Positions 1 to 6,440 of a DNA stretch of 7,645 bases are shown here, in pieces. This DNA comes from Ignatzschineria sp. (lineage in GTDB: Bacteria; Pseudomonadota; Gammaproteobacteria; Cardiobacteriales; Wohlfahrtiimonadaceae), in assembly GCA_030151245.1 (NCBI GenBank), contig JASLEF010000137.1, positions 1 to 7,645 of the forward strand, given 5' to 3'. The position numbers and the translations under genes are program-made. Each line of letters opens with the position of its first letter. Position 1 is the first letter of the stretch. The notes under the pieces were generated by a model. That model saw nothing but the letters and a program-made list of their open reading frames with translations. It was not told where the DNA came from and ran no database searches.

Positions 1-22
1 CTACAGGAAGATATTCCATCAT
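1..22 (-). CDS. Start of a leftward gene, possibly siroheme synthase (partial)
   Basis: Reading leftward, a strong Shine-Dalgarno (GGAGGA, the complement of 32-37) lies 9 bases before an ATG at 22-20. A second ATG follows at once, and the frame stays open to the window edge as MMEYLPV. Seven residues cannot prove a family. The pattern M-(D/E)-x-LP-(I/L/V) is, however, how many CysG-type siroheme synthases begin, just ahead of their NAD-binding domain (E. coli CysG starts MDHLPIF). The true start could be either ATG; the second gives MEYLPV. The gene is divergent from the M20 hydrolase and shares about 180 bp of upstream DNA with it. Existence as a gene start is fairly likely from the ribosome site; the CysG identity is a guess. 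Confidence 0.45.
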
Positions 23-121
23 AGCCAATTTTCCTCCAAGACTCTGATTTTACTCATAGATTGATATAAACAGGTACAAAGCCTACCCAGATCGACCCTG
101 AATAAGCTTCAAAACTCTGAC

Positions 122-150
122 ATGAAATTGTATCCTAACTCCTCTATACT
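122..150 (+). promoter_or_regulatory. Candidate sigma70 promoter for the M20 hydrolase
   Basis: ATGAAA at 122-127 matches the -35 consensus at 4 of 6 positions. After a 17-base spacer, TATACT at 145-150 matches the -10 consensus at 5 of 6. Transcription would begin near 157, giving a leader of roughly 48 bases before the ATG at 205. This is a by-eye match in AT-rich DNA, so it is only a candidate. Confidence 0.35.
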
Positions 151-204
151 AATGGATTAAGCGATAAAGTTAAAGTCCATCATCAATAACTCACGACCTA
201 TAAA

Positions 205-1419
205 ATGGAAGCCAAAGGCATGCTCTCGAAAATCTTCAAAACTCCCAATTCAAGCCTTATTCAATTTCTTCAGGCACATGATGAAAAGTTTCGCAAATTA
301 CGCCAAACGATCCATCAAAATCCAGAACTATCTCGTCAAGAATTTGAAACAGCGAATCTCATTGAATCATTATTAAAATCTTGGAATATTCCAACAGAAC
401 GTCTTTCCACAACAGGCGTGATCGGTGTTTTACAAAAAGGAGATTTCGCAAATGGTAAGCGAATTGGACTGAGAGCCGATACCGATGCCCTTCCTATTGA
501 AGAGAAAGGATCTCACGCTTATGCCTCTCAAAACCCTGGGGTTATGCATGCCTGCGGCCATGATGGGCATACCACTATGTTGCTAGCTGCGGCGCAATAT
601 CTTGCGGAAGAAGCAACATTTGATGGGACTGTCGTCTTTATCTTCCAGCCTGATGAAGAGGACCAAGCAGGGGCTCGCCGAATGGTAGAAGATGGTTTAT
701 TTGAGAAGTTTCCTGTTGATGCTGTCTATGCTGTCCATAATTTCCCAGGTGCGCCCTCCGGTAAGATCTTAATTAAAAAAGGTCCGCAAATGGCAGGAAC
801 CTGCGAGGTACACATCGACGTCTTCTCGAAAGGAGGACATGCAGCACATCCTTACCAAACTGTCGATAGTGTCTTAGTTGCCTCAGAAATCGTGGTAGGA
901 TTACAATCCATTATCTCTCGGAATATTTCCGGCATTGATTCAGCTGTACTTACCATTGGCTCTATTCATGGAGGGCATGCTAATAATGTTATTCCCAATA
1001 AAGTTTCTCTTTTAGGAACATTACGTTACTTTGATATCAAAATTCGAGATCTCATCAAAGCACGAATTCAAACTCTCGCAAATGGAATCTGCGCAGCTCA
1101 TGGCGCAACCTGCGACGTCCGATTGATTGATGGATATATTCCTACCATTAATCACGACCACGAAACAGAGATCGCCATAGAAGCTCTTAACTCTTTGATA
1201 CAAGAAGAATTTATGAGTCACGATAAAATTGCCTCAATGGGTGCCGAGGATTTTGGTTTTATGCTTCAGGCATGCCCTGGCGCTTATTTCTACATTGGCA
1301 ATGATATTGATGCTACATTTACGGGATTACATACGGATCAATATGATTTTAACGATAACAATATCTTAATTGGTGGCGCCGCCTGGGCGACGTTAGCCTT
1401 ACATTTCTTGAAAAAATAA
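205..1419 (+). CDS. M20 family metal-dependent amidohydrolase (hippurate / N-acyl-amino-acid hydrolase type)
   Basis: This 404-residue protein is a cytoplasmic M20D-type peptidase of usual family length. The family uses a two-metal centre to hydrolyse N-acyl amino acids such as hippurate. Visible family landmarks are RADTDALPIEE (90-100), the metal-binding HACGHDGH (115-122, with C117 and H119), the catalytic Glu pair at 151-152, a ligand His at 178 (HNFPG), the dimerisation-lid segment GGHAAHP (210-216), GGHANNVIP (256-264), GAEDFGFM (346-353) and the C-terminal ligand H376 followed by YDFND. All expected ligands are present, so it should be active. The usual QPAEE reads QPDEE here. No signal peptide is visible. 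The start is uncertain: ATG at 205 has almost no Shine-Dalgarno, while ATG at 220 has a weak GGAAG 8 bases upstream. The substrate cannot be read from the sequence; amidohydrolases acting on indole-acetyl amino acids or N-acetyl-diaminopimelate look similar. The gene appears monocistronic. Confidence 0.9.
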   Translation: MEAKGMLSKIFKTPNSSLIQFLQAHDEKFRKLRQTIHQNPELSRQEFETANLIESLLKSWNIPTERLSTTGVIGVLQKGDFANGKRIGLRADTDALPIEEKGSHAYASQNPGVMHACGHDGHTTMLLAAAQYLAEEATFDGTVVFIFQPDEEDQAGARRMVEDGLFEKFPVDAVYAVHNFPGAPSGKILIKKGPQMAGTCEVHIDVFSKGGHAAHPYQTVDSVLVASEIVVGLQSIISRNISGIDSAVLTIGSIHGGHANNVIPNKVSLLGTLRYFDIKIRDLIKARIQTLANGICAAHGATCDVRLIDGYIPTINHDHETEIAIEALNSLIQEEFMSHDKIASMGAEDFGFMLQACPGAYFYIGNDIDATFTGLHTDQYDFNDNNILIGGAAWATLALHFLKK

Positions 1420-1437
1420 ATTTAAAATCGACGTATT

Positions 1438-1460
1438 TATTGATCTGGATCAATATTTTT
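1438..1460 (+). terminator. AT-rich hairpin with T tract after the M20 gene, also a perfect FNR-like box
   Basis: A 7-bp perfect stem (TATTGAT / ATCAATA, 1438-1444 with 1449-1455) encloses a 4-base loop and is followed directly by five T. It begins 18 bases after the M20 stop, where an intrinsic terminator is expected, but the stem has only one G-C pair, so it would be weak. The same bases include TTGAT-N4-ATCAA (1440-1453), an exact match to the FNR/ANR binding consensus. The sequence alone does not decide between the two roles. Confidence 0.45.
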
Positions 1461-1595
1461 AACTCACAATTTTCTAAAAACTTGAGAAAACATTAGCCGA
1501 TCCGCTTCAGCCTTCTAAGTGAGAACCATGCTCATTACAAGAGTTATTGCGTTAAGACCGTTTTCTCCTTACACTAAACATCTTTAAGATCAATA

Positions 1596-1614
1596 CTTAA
1601 AAAATAATTTTAAG
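1596..1614. repeat. Inverted repeat CTTAAAA-N5-TTTTAAG upstream of proS
   Basis: A perfect 7-bp inverted repeat with a 5-base spacer lies 37 bases before the proS start. It is immediately followed by a smaller CTGC-AATA-GCAG dyad at 1615-1626. As RNA these could form two adjacent hairpins in the proS leader; as DNA the first could be an operator. The stem is all A-T apart from its end pair and could occur by chance in such AT-rich DNA. Confidence 0.3.
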
Positions 1615-1651
1615 CTGCAATAGCAGTCATTTTTAAAGCGATTATAACAAT

Positions 1652-3355
1652 ATGAAAACTAGTCAATTTTTAATAAATACGCTCCGTGACACGCCTAATG
1701 ACGCGGAGATAAAATCTCATCAACTCATGCTTAGAGCCGGTCTTATCCGCCGCGTGACTTCTGGTATTTACAGCTGGAGCCCATTAGGCTTACGAGTCCT
1801 TAAAAAAACAGAAAATATTGTCCGTGAAGAGATGAATAAAGCGGGAGCTCTTGAGATGTTAATGCCCTCAGCACAGCCCGCTGAACTCTGGATTGAGTCT
1901 GGTCGCTGGGAGCAATTTGGCCCAGAACTACTTCGCTTTAAAGATCGTCATACTCGTGATTACTGTTTAGGACCAACCCATGAAGAAGTGATTACCGACT
2001 TTGCTCGTCAAGAACTTAAAAGTTATCGTCAACTACCGATCAACTTCTATCAAATTCAATGGAAATTCCGTGATGAAATTCGCCCTCGTTTTGGCGTGAT
2101 GCGCTCACGCGAATTCTTAATGAAAGATGCCTATTCATTTCATATTGATGCTGAGTCGTTAGATGAAACCTATAATAAAATGTATCAAGCATACTCGAAC
2201 GTATTGGATCGTTTAGATCTGGAGTATCGTGCTGTATTTGCAGATTCAGGTGCCATTGGGGGTAGTAAGTCACAAGAATTCCACGTGGTGACACAAGCAG
2301 GGGAAGATGCCATTGTTTACTCGACAGAATCAGACTATGCAGCGAATGTTGAAGCCGCAGAAGCGATTGCAGTGGGTACCCGTGGTAATGCAGATCAGCC
2401 TCTGAAAAAACTCGAAACCCCAAATGTCCACTCTATTGAAGACCTTGCAAAATTCTTAAATTCCCCTGCCGAAATGCATCTTAAGACTTTGATTCTAAAA
2501 GGTGTTAAAGATGAACTGATTGCGGTTTGTCTCCGAGGCGACCATGAATTAAATGAGGTCAAAGCGGAGAATAGCGGTCTCTTCAAAACGCCTCTTGAAT
2601 TTGCTACAGATGAAGAGATCTTCGCTCAGCTCAATACAACTCCGGGCTCTATTGGTCCAGTAAACTTACCAATACGCACTATATTTGATCGCCAAGCAGC
2701 ATTAATGAGCAACTTTAGTTGTGGCGCAAATGAAACGGGCTATCACTATATCGGAACCAATATCGCACGCGATTTTCCTGAGCCAGAGATCATGGACCTT
2801 CGCGAAATAAAAGTGGGCGATCCTTCACCGTGCGGAAAAGGTAAAATTGCCATGGCTCGCGGAATTGAAGTTGGTCACATTTTCCAACTCGGCGATCGTT
2901 ACTCTAAAGCGATGAACGCGACAGTCCTTGACCAAAATGGGAAAGCAACTGTCATGCAGATGGGATGTTATGGTATCGGTGTTACGCGTATTGTTGCGGC
3001 AGCTATTGAGCAACGCAATGATGATTCAGGAATTATCTGGCCACGCGCAATTGCGCCATTTACGGTCTCCCTTATTCCAATGAACTACGGAAAATCTGAA
3101 CTTGTCAAAGAGACAACAGATAAGCTCTACAATGAGCTGATGGCTCTTGGTGTTGAGGTTCTTTTAGAAGATCGAAACGTTCGCCCTGGCGAAGCCTTCA
3201 GCGACCATGAATTAATCGGAATTCCTTACCGCATTGTGATTGGTGATCGTACGCTTAAAAATAACGAAGTAGAATTTAAAGGTCGTACAGATAGCGAAGC
3301 CACAATGGTTGCCACCACAGAAATCCTCGACTTCATTAAAGCAAAACTCGCATAA
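1652..3355 (+). CDS. proS: Prolyl-tRNA synthetase (bacterial type with editing domain)
   Basis: This class II aminoacyl-tRNA synthetase joins proline to tRNA-Pro in the cytoplasm using ATP. At 567 residues it is close to the E. coli enzyme (572) and similar to it throughout. The N-terminus MKTSQFLINTL matches the conserved family start. Landmarks are GPTHEEVITD (107-116), the motif 2 region with FRDEIRPRFG and RSREFLMKDAYSF (139-163), the YbaK-like editing insertion (roughly 225-405, with RGDHELNEVKAE at 295-306) that clears Ala-tRNA-Pro, motif 3 GCYGIGVTR (438-446), and the C-terminal anticodon-binding domain (about 465-567, with GIPYRIVIGDR at 523-533). No catalytic motif is missing. The start at 1652 has no recognisable Shine-Dalgarno; the preceding 30 bases are AT-rich, so initiation probably depends on an unstructured leader. 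I see no clear sigma70 promoter in 1500-1650. The gene converges on the tsaB operon and is closed by its own terminator. Confidence 0.98.
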   Translation: MKTSQFLINTLRDTPNDAEIKSHQLMLRAGLIRRVTSGIYSWSPLGLRVLKKTENIVREEMNKAGALEMLMPSAQPAELWIESGRWEQFGPELLRFKDRHTRDYCLGPTHEEVITDFARQELKSYRQLPINFYQIQWKFRDEIRPRFGVMRSREFLMKDAYSFHIDAESLDETYNKMYQAYSNVLDRLDLEYRAVFADSGAIGGSKSQEFHVVTQAGEDAIVYSTESDYAANVEAAEAIAVGTRGNADQPLKKLETPNVHSIEDLAKFLNSPAEMHLKTLILKGVKDELIAVCLRGDHELNEVKAENSGLFKTPLEFATDEEIFAQLNTTPGSIGPVNLPIRTIFDRQAALMSNFSCGANETGYHYIGTNIARDFPEPEIMDLREIKVGDPSPCGKGKIAMARGIEVGHIFQLGDRYSKAMNATVLDQNGKATVMQMGCYGIGVTRIVAAAIEQRNDDSGIIWPRAIAPFTVSLIPMNYGKSELVKETTDKLYNELMALGVEVLLEDRNVRPGEAFSDHELIGIPYRIVIGDRTLKNNEVEFKGRTDSEATMVATTEILDFIKAKLA

Positions 3356-3362
3356 TCATTAT

Positions 3363-3381
3363 GGGAGCGGCTTCCGCTCTC
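3363..3381 (+). other. GC-rich hairpin just after proS
   Basis: GAGCGG-CTT-CCGCTC (3365-3379) is a 6-bp perfect stem with a 3-base loop, extended by a G-T and a G-C pair to 3363-3381. It starts 7 bases after the proS stop and 15 bases before the terminator stem. No T tract follows, so it is unlikely to terminate by itself. It may stabilise the 3' end of the proS mRNA. Confidence 0.45.
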
Positions 3382-3395
3382 GCGAATGAGACAAT

Positions 3396-3427
3396 AGCCC
3401 TTAAACAATTTTCGTTTAGGGGCTTTT
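3396..3427 (+). terminator. Intrinsic terminator of proS
   Basis: An 11-bp stem (AGCCCTTAAAC with GTTTAGGGGCT, one G-T wobble) encloses a 7-base loop at 3407-3413 and runs into TTTT at 3424-3427. It lies 40 bases after the proS stop and in the proS direction. The T run is short but the lower stem is GC-rich. The reverse direction has no T run, so it looks one-way. Confidence 0.8.
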
Positions 3428-3733
3428 GCTGAGCCGGGATTCTATATAAATAGCAAAACACATCGTGCATTTGATGCCGGATAGAACGTTCAATCCCCCT
3501 CTCTAAGCCGATGCGCCGGCATTAGGATGAACTCATCTACTAGATCTTCTTAATGTCCTTTGATATTACCCACTAAAATCTCCGGCATTTTAAAATGAAG
3601 CGCCGCCTTTACTGCTGGCGCGCGATCTCCAAAAACGTGCAAGCATTCGACCCAGCTTTGTGTAGATTTATATTCGTTCCGATAACTCCTAATGACTAGA
3701 GGGTTTCTGTGATGCCAGAGCCGCTGAACAGGC
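3428..3733. other. Interval without a convincing gene between the proS and tsaB terminators
   Basis: About 300 bases lie between the two terminators. The word ATGCCGG occurs at 3474-3480 on the plus strand and twice on the minus strand (3516-3522 and 3582-3588). A GCGCC/GGCGC dyad sits at 3600-3621. On the minus strand a reading frame ends at 3550 and includes KMPEILVGNIKGH; its only upstream start is a TTG at 3765, inside the tsaB terminator, without a Shine-Dalgarno. It is in frame with tsaB past its TAA stop. This could be a decayed gene, a dispersed intergenic repeat or chance. I see no tRNA or clear promoter here. Confidence 0.4.
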
Positions 3734-3774
3734 AAAATAAAACCCATATTGGGGTTAGATTCCAATATGGGTTT
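3734..3774 (-). terminator. Intrinsic terminator of the ettA-zinc protein-tsaB operon
   Basis: A 13-bp perfect stem (3740-3752 with 3762-3774) encloses a 9-base loop. Read leftward it is followed by TTTTATTTT (the complement of 3734-3742, overlapping the stem base). It lies 21 bases beyond the tsaB stop. The plus-strand side lacks an immediate T run, so it mainly serves the leftward operon. Confidence 0.85.
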
Positions 3775-3795
3775 GAATGTTTTAATTTCTGTTTT

Positions 3796-4521
3796 TTAAG
3801 CTTCTGCAGACTTTGACTTCTCTTCACGAAATGCTTTTTGCTCTTCAATCGTCATCGCAATATTATGACGGAGATAAACCGGGGATACTTGATCCGCATA
3901 TAATCCCAGACCTTTCTCGAGATCCCCTTTTGCAAGCAGTGCAATATCACCTGCCCGAGGATAATGACGGTCTTCGATTAAGGTTGCATGAAGTTTCTCT
4001 AAACTCTCTGCTTCTAATTCCCAACCATCACCAACAGCTAAAAGCTCATGACCTTTATCGGCAAGATACCCATAAACTTCTGCTAAAGAATTGACTTGAT
4101 CTTTTTCAATCATGATTAATTCCCCAGCTTCATCTAGCGCATAGATTGCCCAGTAAACCTCATTCATTTTAGCATCTAACATCGGCATAACCATCGCTTG
4201 AGGATTCTCCTCTAGCACTGGAAATGCTAACGCTGCTAATGTCGAGACAGGAACAATCGGTATGTTTAATCCCGCACCTAATCCCTGCACAAAGCCACAA
4301 GCAATTCGTAGCCCCGCAAAACTTCCCGGCCCGACTGAAAATGCCAAACCATGAAGCTCGCTAAGTTCAATCTCTGCGGCCTCCATCACTTCTTTTGTCA
4401 TGGGCATCAAAAGTTCTATATGTTTACGAGGCGCAAGCGTCAAACGCTCCACGATCTCACCATTCACATAGACCGCTGCCGAACAAGCTTCTGTCGAAGC
4501 ATCCACTGCTAATATCTTCAT
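3796..4521 (-). CDS. tsaB: tRNA t6A37 threonylcarbamoyltransferase complex subunit TsaB
   Basis: TsaB is the scaffold partner of TsaD in the TsaD-TsaB-TsaE complex, which attaches threonylcarbamoyl to A37 of tRNAs reading ANN codons. It has the ASKHA fold but is not itself the catalytic subunit. At 241 residues it is slightly longer than the E. coli protein (231); the excess is mostly a charged C-terminal tail rich in E and K. Landmarks are the N-terminal MKILAVDASTEACSAAV (1-17), GPGSFAGLRI (64-73), PVSTLAALA (91-99), MLDAKMNEVYWA near the middle, and SPVYLRHNIA near the C-terminus. The normally conserved GPGSFTG reads GPGSFAG (residue 69, codon GCG at 4317-4315). The start lies 3 bases after the stop of the upstream zinc-protein gene with no clear Shine-Dalgarno of its own, so translation probably reinitiates from that gene. 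Confidence 0.95.
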   Translation of the reverse strand: MKILAVDASTEACSAAVYVNGEIVERLTLAPRKHIELLMPMTKEVMEAAEIELSELHGLAFSVGPGSFAGLRIACGFVQGLGAGLNIPIVPVSTLAALAFPVLEENPQAMVMPMLDAKMNEVYWAIYALDEAGELIMIEKDQVNSLAEVYGYLADKGHELLAVGDGWELEAESLEKLHATLIEDRHYPRAGDIALLAKGDLEKGLGLYADQVSPVYLRHNIAMTIEEQKAFREEKSKSAEA

Positions 4522-4524
4522 GAA

Positions 4525-4692
4525 TTATTCAACAATATATTCTGTACTACAGTACGGACAACAGACTTTTCCATCTTGATTAGGTGCAAGATAAACTCTC
4601 GGATGATATCCCCAAGCATCCACATCAAGCGGCGGGCAGCAAATCGGTAGCTCGTCGTTACTCAGTTCTACTTTTGTTTGGTCTAATGCCAT
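4525..4692 (-). CDS. Small zinc-binding protein, zf-CHCC domain
   Basis: This 55-residue protein carries Cys at 18 and 19, His at 30 within WGYHPRVYL, and CCPYC at 44-48. That is the zf-CHCC arrangement, probably one Zn held by C18 or C19, H30, C45 and C48. The family is related to the zinc domain of the complex I subunit NDUFS6; the role of stand-alone bacterial members is not well defined. The start at 4692 is chosen because AAGGAG lies 8 bases upstream. A longer reading from 4752 would add 20 residues that overlap the ettA tail and resemble no family start. The gap to the ettA stop is 10 bases, and the ettA TAA overlaps the Shine-Dalgarno (TAAGGAG), so the two genes are likely coupled. The tsaB start follows after 3 bases. 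Function is unknown; linkage to translation genes is only suggestive. Confidence 0.85.
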   Translation of the reverse strand: MALDQTKVELSNDELPICCPPLDVDAWGYHPRVYLAPNQDGKVCCPYCSTEYIVE

Positions 4693-4702
4693 GACTTTCT
4701 CC

Positions 4703-6373
4703 TTAGCGTGAAATCGGTTTATACTTAATACGTTGAGGGTTATCTGCATCATCTCCTAAACGGCGACGACGGTCAGCTTCATACTCTTCGTAGTTTCCTT
4801 CAAACCATTCTACATGAGAATTTCCTTCAAAGGCTAAAATATGGGTCGCAATTCTATCTAAGAACCATCTATCGTGCGAAATCACCACAACACAACCTGC
4901 AAACGCTAAAATCGCGTCTTCAAGCGCACGTAATGTTTCGATATCAAGGTCATTCGTCGGCTCATCCAGTAAAATTACGTTTCCACCTGAACGAAGAACC
5001 TTTGCTAAGTGAACACGATTACGCTCACCACCTGAAAGATCTTTGATAAACTTCTGCTGATCTGAACCTTTAAAGTTAAAACGCCCACAATATGCTCGTG
5101 ACGGCGTTTCGTAGTTCCCTACTTTAATGATATCCGAACCACCTGAAATTTCTTCCCAAACAGTCTTTGAGCCATCAAGCGTATCACGGCTTTGATCAAC
5201 ATAAGCTAGCTGAACGCTTTCACCCACTCGGAATTCACCCTCATCAGCTTCTAATTGACCTGTCATCAACTTGAAAAGCGTTGATTTACCAGCACCATTT
5301 GGACCAATAACCCCCACAATTCCTCCGCGTGGAAGGTTAAAGTTTAAACCTTCGTAAAGAAGCTTTTCACCAAATGCTTTAGAAACATTCGTCGCCTCTA
5401 CCACTAAGTCCCCTAAACGTGGACCTGGTGGAATATAAATTTCCATGGTCTCATTACGCTCTTGGAACTCCTGACTTTCTAACTCTTCAAAACGTGCTAA
5501 ACGAGCTTTAGATTTCGTCTGACGACCTTTCACCCCTTGACGAACCCATTCAAGCTCTTTCTTAATCGCTTTAGCGATAGACTCTTCTTGCTTCGATTCT
5601 TGCTCTAAACGACGGTTTTTCTGCTCCAACCAGCTCGAATAGTTTCCTTCATAAGGAATCCCACGACCACGGTCAAGCTCGAGAATCCAACCTGCCACGT
5701 TATCAAGGAAATAGCGGTCATGCGTTACCGCAACAACAGTGCCTGGATAATCATGTAAGAAGCGTTCAAGCCATGATACAGATTCTGCATCTAAGTGGTT
5801 CGTTGGCTCATCAAGAAGGAGCATATCAGGTTTTGAGAGAAGGAGTTTACAGAGCGCAACACGGCGCTTTTCGCCCCCAGAAAGCGTTGCAACATCACGA
5901 TCCATTGGAGGAAGGCGTAGAGCATCTGCGGCGATCTCTAATTGACGATCAAGACCATGACCATCAGAACTTGCTAAAATCGCCTCTAGTTCTGCTTGTT
6001 TTGTGGCAAGCGCATCAAAGTCTGCATCGGGTTCTGCGTAAGCCGCATATACCTGATCAAGCTCTGCTTGTGCATTTTTAATATGGCTCATCGCTTCTTC
6101 TAAGTTTCCGCGAACATCGAGCGCTTCGTTTAAATGCGGTTCTTGTTCAAGGTAACCAATTTTGGTCCCTGTTTGAACCCGCGCCTCTCCCTGAATATTG
6201 GTATCAACACCCGCCATAATGCGAAGTAGTGTAGATTTACCGGCACCATTTAACCCGAGTACCCCAATTTTGGCCCCAGGGAAGAAAGAGATGGAAACAT
6301 CTTTCAAAATCTCTCTATTCGGTGGTACGACTTTACTGACACGATTCATCGTGTAGATAAATTGTCCTGACAT
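4703..6373 (-). CDS. ettA: Energy-dependent translational throttle protein EttA (ABC-F ATPase)
   Basis: EttA binds the ribosomal E site and, according to ATP/ADP ratio, permits or blocks the first steps of elongation. It has no membrane segments. The 556 residues match E. coli EttA (555) along the whole length. Nucleotide domain 1 has Walker A GLNGAGKST (40-48), signature LSGGEKRR (164-171), Walker B LLLDEP (185-190, catalytic E189) and the H-switch THD (217-219). The arm insertion (about 94-138), which reaches ribosomal protein L1 in E. coli, is present. The charged linker with ELEWVRQG and RQTKSKARLARFEEL (about 245-325) is the P-site tRNA interaction motif. Domain 2 has GPNGAGKST (357-365), LSGGERNR (446-453), ILLDEP (467-472, E471) and SHD (499-501). 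Both sites look intact. Arm and linker distinguish it from Uup and other ABC-F proteins. The start has AAGGA with 8-base spacing. It is the first gene of the operon. Confidence 0.98.
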   Translation of the reverse strand: MSGQFIYTMNRVSKVVPPNREILKDVSISFFPGAKIGVLGLNGAGKSTLLRIMAGVDTNIQGEARVQTGTKIGYLEQEPHLNEALDVRGNLEEAMSHIKNAQAELDQVYAAYAEPDADFDALATKQAELEAILASSDGHGLDRQLEIAADALRLPPMDRDVATLSGGEKRRVALCKLLLSKPDMLLLDEPTNHLDAESVSWLERFLHDYPGTVVAVTHDRYFLDNVAGWILELDRGRGIPYEGNYSSWLEQKNRRLEQESKQEESIAKAIKKELEWVRQGVKGRQTKSKARLARFEELESQEFQERNETMEIYIPPGPRLGDLVVEATNVSKAFGEKLLYEGLNFNLPRGGIVGVIGPNGAGKSTLFKLMTGQLEADEGEFRVGESVQLAYVDQSRDTLDGSKTVWEEISGGSDIIKVGNYETPSRAYCGRFNFKGSDQQKFIKDLSGGERNRVHLAKVLRSGGNVILLDEPTNDLDIETLRALEDAILAFAGCVVVISHDRWFLDRIATHILAFEGNSHVEWFEGNYEEYEADRRRRLGDDADNPQRIKYKPISR

Positions 6374-6384
6374 ATCTAAAATCC

Positions 6385-6397
6385 TTATCTAAGATAA
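6385..6397. repeat. Dyad TTATCT-A-AGATAA at the ettA ribosome-binding site
   Basis: A perfect 6-bp inverted repeat around one central base shares the AA of the ettA AAGGA Shine-Dalgarno. As RNA it could form a 5-bp, 3-base-loop hairpin touching the ribosome site; as DNA it resembles a small operator. Dyads of this size are expected once or twice by chance in a window like this. Confidence 0.3.
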
Positions 6398-6440
6398 CTT
6401 GATCAATCTCGTAAGTCTGACCAATAGCTCATACAAATAA

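Noticed and set aside
122..160. 12-codon ORF upstream of the M20 gene
   Set aside because: Too short, without a Shine-Dalgarno, and it overlaps the likely promoter.
1528..1587. 19-codon ORF (MLITRVIALRPF...) as a leader peptide for proS
   Set aside because: No good ribosome site, no run of proline codons and no attenuator-like alternative hairpins.
2040..2423. Minus-strand 127-residue ORF inside proS
   Set aside because: It is a shadow of the conserved catalytic domain of proS, with no ribosome site and no recognisable motif.
3484..3500. GTTCAATCC resembling a tRNA T-loop
   Set aside because: The bases on each side do not pair into a T stem and no acceptor or anticodon arm can be drawn around it.
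3550..3765. 71-residue minus-strand ORF as a real gene
   Set aside because: Its start is a TTG inside the tsaB terminator hairpin with no Shine-Dalgarno. I kept the region only as a possible remnant.
4693..4752. N-terminal extension of the zinc protein to an ATG at 4752
   Set aside because: It overlaps the last ettA codons, lacks a ribosome site and adds 20 residues unlike the family; ATG at 4692 has AAGGAG at good spacing.
5773..6081. Plus-strand 102-residue ORF inside ettA
   Set aside because: It is antisense to conserved ATPase motifs, and its His- and Leu-rich translation matches no recognisable family.
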